NCBI GenBank assembly: GCA_002387845.1
Contig: DGLB01000023.1
Coordinates: forward strand, 1-11,391
Reading direction: 5' to 3'
Length of the DNA: 11,391 nt
From: Stenotrophomonas maltophilia
GTDB lineage: Bacteria > Pseudomonadota > Gammaproteobacteria > Xanthomonadales > Xanthomonadaceae
Both the position numbers and the translations under genes were made by a program. The notes below the pieces were generated by a model that made no database searches, was not told the origin of the DNA, and saw only the letters and a list, made by a program, of their open reading frames with translations. This document shows positions 6,074 through 11,391 of this stretch, one piece after another. Within the stretch, counting starts at the first letter, position 1, and every line of letters begins with the position of its first letter.

Positions 6074-7054
6074 TCACGCGTCCGGCTTCACCCGCTGCAG
6101 GTCGCGGCGGTCGTACGCGCCCACGATGCGGGCCACCAGCGGGTGGCGGACCACGTCGCGGGCTTCGAAGAAGGTGAAGCTCACCCCTTCCACGTCGCGC
6201 AGCACTTCGACGGCATCGCGCAGGCCCGACTTCACGTGCTTGGGCAGGTCGGTCTGGGTCAGGTCGCCGGTGACCACGGCAGTGGAGCCAAAGCCCAGCC
6301 GGGTCAGGAACATCTTCATCTGCTCGATGGTGGTGTTCTGCGCCTCGTCCAGGATCACGTAGGCATCGTTGAGCGTGCGTCCGCGCATGTAGGCCAGTGG
6401 CGCGATCTCGATGACATTCTTTTCCAGCAGCTTGACCACTTTCTCCACGCCCAGCATTTCATACAGCGCGTCATACAGCGGGCGCAGGTACGGGTCGACC
6501 TTCTGGGTCAGGTCGCCGGGCAGGAAGCCGAGCTTCTCGCCGGCTTCCACTGCCGGTCGCACCAGGATCAGGCGCTGCACGCGTGATTCGTTGAGCGCTT
6601 CGACCGCACTGGCCACCGCCAGGAAGGTCTTGCCGGTGCCGGCCGGGCCGATGCCGAAGTTGATGTCGTGGGTGCTGATCTGGTGCAGATAGCGGGCCTG
6701 GTTGGCCCCGCGCCCGCGCACCGTGCCGCGCTTGACCTTGATGCTGACTTCCTGCGCCTCGTATGCGCGCTCGGCCACGTGCTCCACATTGGCCTGGTTC
6801 AGGCGCAGGTGGATGGCGTGGCTGTCGAACACCGTGTCGGCGGCTTCCTCATACAGGGCTTCAACCACCTTCTGCGCCTCGGCCACCACCGCCTTGGGTC
6901 CGCTGATGCGGAACACATGGCCGCGGTTGGCGATTTCCACGCCGAGCTTGAGTTCGATCTGGCGCAGGTGTTCGTCGAACGGGCCGGCCAGGTTGGCCAG
7001 GCGTTCGTTGTCTTCCGGGGCCAGGGTGAAGTCGCGATGTGCCAGTGCGGTCAT
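6074..7054 (-). CDS. ybeZ: PhoH family protein (YbeZ), P-loop ATPase
   Basis: This cytoplasmic PhoH-type ATPase, usually encoded beside ybeY and thought to act with it in RNA metabolism, has 326 residues from ATG 7052-7054. A GTG at 7067-7069 would add five residues; neither start has a strong Shine-Dalgarno. The N-terminal part (about 25-75) has the small KH-like region of the family (LGVEIANRGHVFRISG). The ATPase domain carries Walker A GPAGTGKT at 136-143, the PhoH pattern LVRPAVEAGEKLGFLPGD at about 164-181, and Walker B VILDEAQ at 233-239, with VVTGDLTQTDLP at about 260-271. It is the first gene of a minus-strand run and faces the repeat-bearing divergent intergenic region. It is often annotated simply as phoH; it corresponds to E. 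coli YbeZ rather than to the phosphate-starvation gene phoH itself. Confidence 0.95.
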   Translation of the reverse strand: MTALAHRDFTLAPEDNERLANLAGPFDEHLRQIELKLGVEIANRGHVFRISGPKAVVAEAQKVVEALYEEAADTVFDSHAIHLRLNQANVEHVAERAYEAQEVSIKVKRGTVRGRGANQARYLHQISTHDINFGIGPAGTGKTFLAVASAVEALNESRVQRLILVRPAVEAGEKLGFLPGDLTQKVDPYLRPLYDALYEMLGVEKVVKLLEKNVIEIAPLAYMRGRTLNDAYVILDEAQNTTIEQMKMFLTRLGFGSTAVVTGDLTQTDLPKHVKSGLRDAVEVLRDVEGVSFTFFEARDVVRHPLVARIVGAYDRRDLQRVKPDA

Positions 7055-7134
7055 TGCAAGCGGCGGCACGCAGTGACGGTGCCGCAGGATCAGGAAAGGA
7101 ATGACAGGGTAGCGCGTTTCCCGGCGGCCGCGCG

Positions 7135-7206
7135 TTCTCCACAGGCGCTGTGCAACGTCCGTGCAGCAACCTGTGGATAGTCCGCTGCAGCCCTACTGCC
7201 GCAATG
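7135..7206. repeat. Degenerate direct repeat, copy A (dyad with TGTGGATAG arm)
   Basis: This first copy of a 72-bp unit is repeated exactly 113 bp later at 7248-7319. Identity by eye is about 45/72, but it is concentrated in blocks: the arm YTCCACA, an inner CTGTG, the arm AACnTGTGGATAR, and the last ten bases TGCCGCAATG. The arms 7135-7145 and 7170-7180 are inverted to each other, separated by 24 nt, with one mismatch and one possible G-T pair. Confidence 0.6.
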
Positions 7207-7218
7207 AAGATGAAGGCG

Positions 7219-7236
7219 TGGTCAAAAAAGCGTCAA
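7219..7236 (+). promoter_or_regulatory. Possible Pho-box-like direct repeat
   Basis: GTCA occurs at 7221-7224 and 7232-7235, exactly 11 bp apart, with an A-rich middle (six As). This matches the spacing and core of PhoB boxes (TGTCA repeats every 11 bp). The overall match to the 18-bp E. coli consensus is only about 11/18, and no clear -10 follows. This is a tentative call. Confidence 0.2.
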
Positions 7237-7247
7237 AGTTGGGTGGG

Positions 7248-7319
7248 TTTTCCACATGCACTGTGGGCGGCTGCGGGAGAAACATGTGGATAACCGCGCG
7301 CGCGCCAGTTGCCGCAATG
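7248..7319. repeat. Degenerate direct repeat, copy B (dyad with TGTGGATAA arm)
   Basis: This second copy of the unit has arms TTTTCCACATG (7248-7258) and CATGTGGATAA (7283-7293), which pair 10 of 11. At arm position 10 copy A has G/C and copy B has T/A, a compensatory change that keeps the dyad. TGCCGCAATG closes this copy at 7310-7319, at the same offset (62) as in copy A. An alternating CG run (7295-7304) lies between. Confidence 0.6.
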
Positions 7320-7386
7320 CCTGCGGGTAGGTGATCATTTCATGACCAGCGCGCACGGTCGCGTTCTGCCTGACGGAGTCGTGCCG

Positions 7387-8376
7387 ATGTCCTCAGTGAG
7401 CAGCCCGGGATGGATCAACATCCTCTCAACCCGACCCCTCCTGCCCGTGGTCCTGGTGCTGCTGGCCGGCTGCAGCCGCGACGAGGCCGCGGCGCTGGGC
7501 ACGCTGGAGTGGGATCGCATCACCGTGCCGGCCCCGGCGGCTGAAACCATTGCGTCGATCCAGGTCCGCGAGGGCCAGCAGGTCGCGGCGGGCGCGCCGT
7601 TGATGCAGCTCGAGACAACGCGCACGGCGGCCCAGCTGGCGGCCCTTCAGGCCCAGACCGCCCAGGCCGGGCAGGCGCTGCTGGAGCTGGAGCACGGCCC
7701 GCGGCGTGAGGAGATCGAACAGGCGCGGGCCACGCTGGCGGCGGAGCGGGCGCAGGCCGCCGATGCCAGCGCCTATCTGGCGCGGCTGCTGCCGCTGGGC
7801 CGCCAGCAACTGGTCGCCGCCGCCGATGTGGATCGCGCCCGTGCCGCCGCCGGTAATGCGCAGGGCGCGGTACGCGCGGCCGAACAGGCACTGCTGGCGC
7901 TGGAACAGGGCACCCGGGTTGAACAGGTCGGCCAGGGGCAGGCCGCATTGCAGGCGGCGCAGGCACAGGTGGCCGCACAGGTTGTCACGCTGGACAAGCT
8001 TGGCCTGCTGGCCCCGCGCGCCGGTCGTATCGACGCGCTGCCGTACCGGCAGGGCGACCAGGCACCGGTCGGTGCACCGCTGGTGGTCATGCTGGTGGGC
8101 GACCATCCGTATGCGCGCGTCTACCTGCCCGAGCCGCTGCGGCTGAAAGTGAAAGTCGGGCAACCGGCCCAGGTCATGCTGCAGGGCCGCGAAGGCGCGT
8201 TGCGGGCGCGGGTGCGCAGCATCCGCAGCGACCCCGGCTTCAATCCGTACTACGCGCTCAGTGGTGATGATGCCTCGCGCCTGAGCTGGCTGGCCGAGAT
8301 CGAACTGGAGCCGGGTGACGCAGGCGCTGGACTGGCTGATCTTCCGGCCGGTGTGCCGGTGCGGGTTACGTTTTGA
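7387..8376 (+). CDS. HlyD/YbhG-type efflux periplasmic adaptor, lipoprotein
   Basis: This is the membrane-fusion subunit of a tripartite-style exporter, 329 residues. The N-terminus has a hydrophobic stretch and the lipobox LLAGC (25-29), so Cys29 is the predicted lipidated residue. Half-lipoyl motifs lie at about 56-75 (IQVREGQQVAAGAPLMQLE) and 207-236 (LAPRAGRIDALPYRQGDQAPVGAPL). Between them is an Ala/Gln-rich coiled-coil hairpin (about 76-205) with two related segments, GPRREEIEQA and GTRVEQVGQGQA, one per helix. A beta-barrel region follows (about 240-329). The start ATG at 7387 has GGAG 8 nt upstream; an ATG at 7342 with AGGTGA upstream would add 15 residues before the signal sequence and is possible. 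The stop overlaps the ATPase start. The arrangement resembles E. coli YbhG, proposed for export of cationic drugs and other toxic compounds; the substrate here is unknown. Confidence 0.88.
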   Translation: MSSVSSPGWINILSTRPLLPVVLVLLAGCSRDEAAALGTLEWDRITVPAPAAETIASIQVREGQQVAAGAPLMQLETTRTAAQLAALQAQTAQAGQALLELEHGPRREEIEQARATLAAERAQAADASAYLARLLPLGRQQLVAAADVDRARAAAGNAQGAVRAAEQALLALEQGTRVEQVGQGQAALQAAQAQVAAQVVTLDKLGLLAPRAGRIDALPYRQGDQAPVGAPLVVMLVGDHPYARVYLPEPLRLKVKVGQPAQVMLQGREGALRARVRSIRSDPGFNPYYALSGDDASRLSWLAEIELEPGDAGAGLADLPAGVPVRVTF

Positions 8377-9317
8377 GTGACCTCGCGATCCAGGCGCGCG
8401 GGTTGACCAAGCGCTTCGGTGCGCTGGTGGCGGTGGACCGTGTCGATCTGCAGGTACCGCGGGCCACCGTATACGGCTTCCTGGGGCCCAACGGCTCGGG
8501 CAAATCCACCACCATCCGCATGCTGTGCGGCCTGCTGACCCCGACCGAGGGCGACATCCAGGTATTGAGCCTGCGCATTCCCGAGCAGGCCGAGGCGCTG
8601 CGCCAGCGTATCGGGTACATGACCCAGCGCTTTTCGCTGTTCGAAGACCTCAGTGTCCGCGAGAACCTGGAGTTCCTGGCCGCGGTGCAGAACCTGCCGC
8701 GCGCGCAGGCACGCACGCGCATCGACGAGCTGATCGAGCACTACCACTTCCAGGAACGTCAGGCACAACTCGCCGGCACCCTGAGCGGCGGGCAGAAACA
8801 GCGCCTGGCCCTGGCCGGCGCGGTGATTCACCAGCCGGAACTGCTGTTCCTGGACGAGCCCACCAGTGCGGTCGATCCCGAATCGCGGCGCGATTTCTGG
8901 GAGAAGCTGTTCGATCTGGCCGACGCCGGCACCACGCTGCTGGTGTCCACCCATTACATGGACGAAGCCGAGCGCTGCCATCGACTGGCCATTCTGGACC
9001 AGGGCGCGCTGGTCGCCGATGGCACGCCCGCCGAGCTGACCGGTGCGCTGCGCGGCCGCACCCTGGAGGTGCAGGCCGACCAACCCCGGCAGGCGCAGCG
9101 GGCGCTGGCCGGTATCGCAGGCGTGTTGAGCGTGGCACAGATCGGCAACAGCCTGCGCGTGCTGCTGGATGCAGGCAGCGACGGCGAGGCGGCCGTGCAG
9201 CAGGCGTTGCATGCGGCCGGGCTGGCTGCGGACGTAACCGCCAGCACGCCCAACCTGGAAGACGTGTTTGTCTCGGCCACGCGCGGTCGGCCGACGACCG
9301 GCGAGGAGGCCGCGTGA
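8373..9317 (+). CDS. ABC transporter ATP-binding protein (YbhF/DrrA-like, single nucleotide-binding domain)
   Basis: This cytoplasmic ATPase of the exporter has 314 residues. Motifs in order are Walker A GPNGSGKST (38-46), Q-loop Gln85 (YMTQRFSLFEDLSVREN), signature LSGGQKQR (137-144), Walker B LLFLDEPTSAVD (157-168) and H-loop His194 (STHYMDEAERC). The region after about residue 225 is the C-terminal extension common in DrrA/CcmA-like exporters. The start is a TTG at 8373-8375 whose last bases overlap the adaptor stop (TTGA). No in-frame ATG or GTG lies close by and there is no strong Shine-Dalgarno, so translation probably depends on coupling. E. coli YbhF has two fused nucleotide-binding domains; this one has one, so a homodimer is expected. 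The end overlaps the permease start by 4 bp (GTGA). Confidence 0.92.
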   Translation: MSDLAIQARGLTKRFGALVAVDRVDLQVPRATVYGFLGPNGSGKSTTIRMLCGLLTPTEGDIQVLSLRIPEQAEALRQRIGYMTQRFSLFEDLSVRENLEFLAAVQNLPRAQARTRIDELIEHYHFQERQAQLAGTLSGGQKQRLALAGAVIHQPELLFLDEPTSAVDPESRRDFWEKLFDLADAGTTLLVSTHYMDEAERCHRLAILDQGALVADGTPAELTGALRGRTLEVQADQPRQAQRALAGIAGVLSVAQIGNSLRVLLDAGSDGEAAVQQALHAAGLAADVTASTPNLEDVFVSATRGRPTTGEEAA

Positions 9318-10429
9318 ACCTGCGCCGGTTGTGGGCGGTGGTGATCAAGGAGCTGCGGCAGATGCGCCGTGATCGGGTCACCCTGGCCATGATCGTGGGT
9401 ATTCCGGTGATGCAGCTGGTGCTGTTCGGTTACGCCATCAACCTCAACCTGCGCAATCTGGAGGCAGGGGTTGCCGACCAGGCCCGGACCAGTGCGTCGC
9501 GGGCGCTGGTGATGGACATGGTGGCGACCGGCGTGATCCGGCCGATCCTGCAGGTGGACACGCCCGAGGAGCTGATGCAGGCCCTGCGGCAGGGCAGGAT
9601 CAGCGTCGGGGTGGTGGTGCCGGCGGATTTCGAGCGTCGCCGTTTTGAAGGTCGCGAAGCGGTGCAGGTGCTGGTGGATGGCAGCGACACCGTGGTGCAG
9701 AGCGCGGCGGTGCAGCTGGCACAGGTGCCGCTGGACGGCCAGCCGGTGCGCAACGACCGTCCGCTGCGCGCCGGTGCCAGCGGGGCGGGCGGGCAGGTCA
9801 GCGTGGTGGCGTTCTACAACCCGCAGCGACGTTCGGCAGTGAACATCGTGCCCGGCCTGATCGGCATCATCCTGACCATGACCATGGTGATGTTCACCGC
9901 GGTGGCGATCGTGCGCGAACGTGAGCGCGGCAACATGGAACTGCTGATTGCCACGCCGCTGAGCAGCAGCGAACTGATGATCGGCAAGGTGCTGCCGTAC
10001 GCGGTGATCGGTCTGGTACAGACCAGCCTGGTACTGGTGCTGGGCCTGTGGCTGTTCGAGGTGCCGGTGCGTGGCAGCGTGCTGGATGTCTATCTGGTGG
10101 CGATGCTGCTGATCCTGGCCAACCTGGCGCTGGGGCTGCTGATCTCCACCAAGGCCCGGTCGCAGTTCCAGGCCATGCAGATGACGATGTTCGTGTTCCT
10201 GCCGTCGATCCTGCTGTCCGGCTTCATGTTTCCCTTCGCCGGCATGCCGCGGGTGGTGCAGTGGCTGGCCGAGGTGCTGCCACTGACCCATTTCCTGCGC
10301 CTGGTGCGCGGCATCATGCTGCGCGGCGCGCGCTGGTGGGAGCTGTGGCCGGAGGTGCTGGCGCTGCTGGCCTTCATCGTGGTCATGATGGCCGTGGCGA
10401 TCACCCGCTTCCGCAAACGCCTGGATTGA
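9314..10429 (+). CDS. ABC-2 type transporter permease (YbhS/YbhR-like)
   Basis: This 371-residue permease is the third gene of the exporter. The GTG start at 9314 overlaps the ATPase stop by 4 bp and has a full AGGAGG Shine-Dalgarno (9304-9309) 4 nt upstream. The frame is open much further upstream, but that part is a shadow of the ATPase gene. Architecture of the ABC2_membrane_3 type: an amphipathic N-terminus (KELRQMRRDRVTL), a first helix at about 24-43, a large periplasmic domain (about 45-180), then about five more helices from residue 182 to the C-terminus. The cytoplasmic coupling segment VRERERGNMELLIATPLSSSELMIGK is at nt about 9911-9988. YbhS/YbhR form a pair in E. coli; only one permease is present here, so it probably homodimerises. 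The stop is 11 bp from the convergent miaB stop, with no recognisable terminator. Confidence 0.9.
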   Translation: MNLRRLWAVVIKELRQMRRDRVTLAMIVGIPVMQLVLFGYAINLNLRNLEAGVADQARTSASRALVMDMVATGVIRPILQVDTPEELMQALRQGRISVGVVVPADFERRRFEGREAVQVLVDGSDTVVQSAAVQLAQVPLDGQPVRNDRPLRAGASGAGGQVSVVAFYNPQRRSAVNIVPGLIGIILTMTMVMFTAVAIVRERERGNMELLIATPLSSSELMIGKVLPYAVIGLVQTSLVLVLGLWLFEVPVRGSVLDVYLVAMLLILANLALGLLISTKARSQFQAMQMTMFVFLPSILLSGFMFPFAGMPRVVQWLAEVLPLTHFLRLVRGIMLRGARWWELWPEVLALLAFIVVMMAVAITRFRKRLD

Positions 10430-10440
10430 TCCGGCACCGA

Positions 10441-11391
10441 TCAGGCCACGACCAACCGCCCGCGCAATGAGTTGCTGTAAGCCTCGGTGATCTCCACATC
10501 CACCAGCTGCCCGACCAGGCGCAACTGCCCGGGGAAGTTCACCGAGCGCATGTTCTCGGTCTTGCCGGTCAACTCGTTCGGATCCTTGCGCGATGGCCCT
10601 TCCACCAGCACGGTCTGCACGGTACCGACCATGGCCTGCGAAATGGCCGCCGCCTGCTCGTTGATCTTCGCCTGCAGGCGCGACAGCCTTGCGTGCTTCT
10701 CCGCGTCGCTGATCGTGTCCTCCAGGTCGGCCGCCGGGGTGCCGGGGCGGCGCGAATAGATGAAGGAGAAGCTCTGGTCGAAGCCCACGTCTTCGATCAG
10801 CTTCATGGTCTTCTCGAAATCGGCGTCGGTTTCGCCCGGGAAGCCGACGATGAAGTCCGAGCTGATCGAGATATCCGGGCGCACGGCGCGCAGCTTGCGG
10901 ATCTTGGCCTTGAACTCCAGCGCGGTGTAGCCACGCTTCATGGCCGACAGCACGCGGTCGCTGCCGGCCTGCACCGGCAGGTGCAGGAAGTTGGCCAGCT
11001 GCGGCACGTCGCGATAGGCATCGACCAGCGAGTCGCTGAACTCCAGCGGGTGCGAGGTGGTGAAGCGGATGCGGTCGACGCCGTCGATCTCGGCGATGGT
11101 GCGGATCAACAGGCCCAGGTCGGCGAACTCGCCGTCGCCATACGGACCGCGGTAGGCGTTGACGTTCTGCCCCAGCAGGTTGATCTCGCGCACGCCCTGG
11201 CCGGCCAGCTGCGCCACTTCCACCACCACGTCCTCGAATGGACGGCTGACCTCGGTGCCACGGGTGTACGGCACCACGCAGAACGAGCAGTACTTCGAGC
11301 AGCCTTCCATGATCGAGACAAAGGCCGAGCCACCTTCGGCGCGCGGCTCGGGCAGGCGGTCGAACTTCTCGATCTCCGGGAAGCTGATGTC
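10441..11391 (-). CDS. miaB: tRNA-2-methylthio-N6-dimethylallyladenosine synthase MiaB, N-terminal part outside the window
   Basis: This radical-SAM methylthiotransferase converts i6A37 to ms2i6A37 in tRNAs reading UNN codons. The frame is open through the right edge, so 316 C-terminal residues are visible and the N-terminal UPF0004 domain with its own iron-sulfur cluster lies outside. Near the right edge is FPEIEKFDRLPEPRAEG, followed by MEGCSKYCSFCVVPYTRG with the radical-SAM CxxxCxxC motif (nt about 11278-11301). Then come SDFIVGFPGETDADFEKT (nt about 10800-10860) and a C-terminal TRAM domain (about nt 10444-10640, ending SNSLRGRLVV) that binds tRNA. The internal Met just before the cysteine motif is not the true start. 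Its C-terminal end converges with the exporter permease gene. Confidence 0.96.
   Translation of the reverse strand, partial: DISFPEIEKFDRLPEPRAEGGSAFVSIMEGCSKYCSFCVVPYTRGTEVSRPFEDVVVEVAQLAGQGVREINLLGQNVNAYRGPYGDGEFADLGLLIRTIAEIDGVDRIRFTTSHPLEFSDSLVDAYRDVPQLANFLHLPVQAGSDRVLSAMKRGYTALEFKAKIRKLRAVRPDISISSDFIVGFPGETDADFEKTMKLIEDVGFDQSFSFIYSRRPGTPAADLEDTISDAEKHARLSRLQAKINEQAAAISQAMVGTVQTVLVEGPSRKDPNELTGKTENMRSVNFPGQLRLVGQLVDVEITEAYSNSLRGRLVVA

Larger units (their letters stand above)
7135..7293. promoter_or_regulatory. Four DnaA-box-like sites in the divergent phoH / efflux-operon intergenic region
   Basis: Sites are TTCTCCACA (7135-7143, plus), CTATCCACA (7172-7180, minus), TTTTCCACA (7248-7256, plus) and TTATCCACA (7285-7293, minus). 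The last is a perfect match to the E. coli high-affinity DnaA box and the others differ by one base each. The sites form two convergent pairs with identical 37-bp start-to-start spacing. The rest of this 332-bp intergenic region (7055-7386) shows no gene and no convincing promoter. Confidence 0.45.

Noticed and set aside
6009..6077. GTG-initiated 23-residue extension of YbeY overlapping the phoH stop
   Set aside because: The extra residues do not look like YbeY. The ATG at 6008 gives the usual length and N-terminus, although a coupled start cannot be strictly excluded.
7135..7319. Calling this intergenic region a replication origin
   Set aside because: DnaA-box-like sites are present, but there is no AT-rich unwinding region, no dnaA, dnaN, rpmH, gidA or parAB nearby, and the flanking genes are not origin-linked.
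8250..9212. A 320-codon minus-strand open frame antisense to the ABC ATPase gene
   Set aside because: The sense strand encodes a complete ATPase with all expected motifs. The antisense product has low-complexity Gln/His/Arg composition and no family resemblance.
8525..9313. Upstream in-frame extension of the permease gene through the ATPase gene
   Set aside because: It would overlap the ATPase by almost 800 bp. The GTG at 9314 has AGGAGG and the usual 4-bp overlap, and the protein then begins as expected for the family.

Overview
The window looks like a chromosomal segment of a GC-rich gammaproteobacterium of the Xanthomonadaceae, most likely Stenotrophomonas. The reasons are the very high GC content, the gene order miaB / phoH-ybeY-corC, a YbeY N-terminus (MTKGPVRLDVAVSYALPR) that I recall as typical of Xanthomonas/Stenotrophomonas, and a paired GTAG-type REP element (SMAG-like) between two convergent genes. 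Nearly all of it is ordinary, densely packed chromosome. I see no phage, IS, integron, CRISPR or RNA gene.

Layout. (1) 1-1457, plus strand: the 3' end of a PotH-type and a complete PotI-type permease of a spermidine/putrescine ABC importer, overlapping by 4 bp. (2) 1458-1660: a 32-bp tandem repeat followed by a large perfect inverted repeat (SMAG/BIME type), between potI and the convergent corA. (3) 1661-7054, minus strand, read right to left: phoH, ybeY, a small secreted protein of unknown function, corC, a DUF4105/Lnb-like membrane protein and corA. A UUCG-loop terminator-like hairpin, with a candidate promoter just upstream, sits directly in front of corC and may split this run into phoH-ybeY-unknown and corC-lnb-corA. 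(4) 7055-7386: a divergent intergenic region holding a degenerate duplication of a dyad whose arms resemble DnaA boxes. (5) 7387-10429, plus strand: a three-gene export system consisting of a lipoprotein periplasmic adaptor, an ABC ATPase and one ABC-2 permease, all translationally coupled. (6) 10441-11391, minus strand: the 3' part of miaB, convergent with the permease gene and 11 bp from it.

How they work together: MiaB (tRNA ms2i6A modification), YbeZ/PhoH and YbeY (RNA processing, 16S rRNA 3' end maturation) form the well-known RNA-maintenance neighbourhood. CorC and CorA point to divalent cation homeostasis. In E. coli, lnt (apolipoprotein N-acyltransferase) follows corC; here that slot holds an unrelated DUF4105/Lnb-type protein with a candidate Cys-His pair and five C-terminal membrane segments, the most interesting gene in the window. 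The adaptor-ATPase-permease set resembles E. coli YbhG-YbhF-YbhS/R but has only one permease and no adjacent regulator, and it lies between miaB and phoH, which are often neighbours elsewhere.
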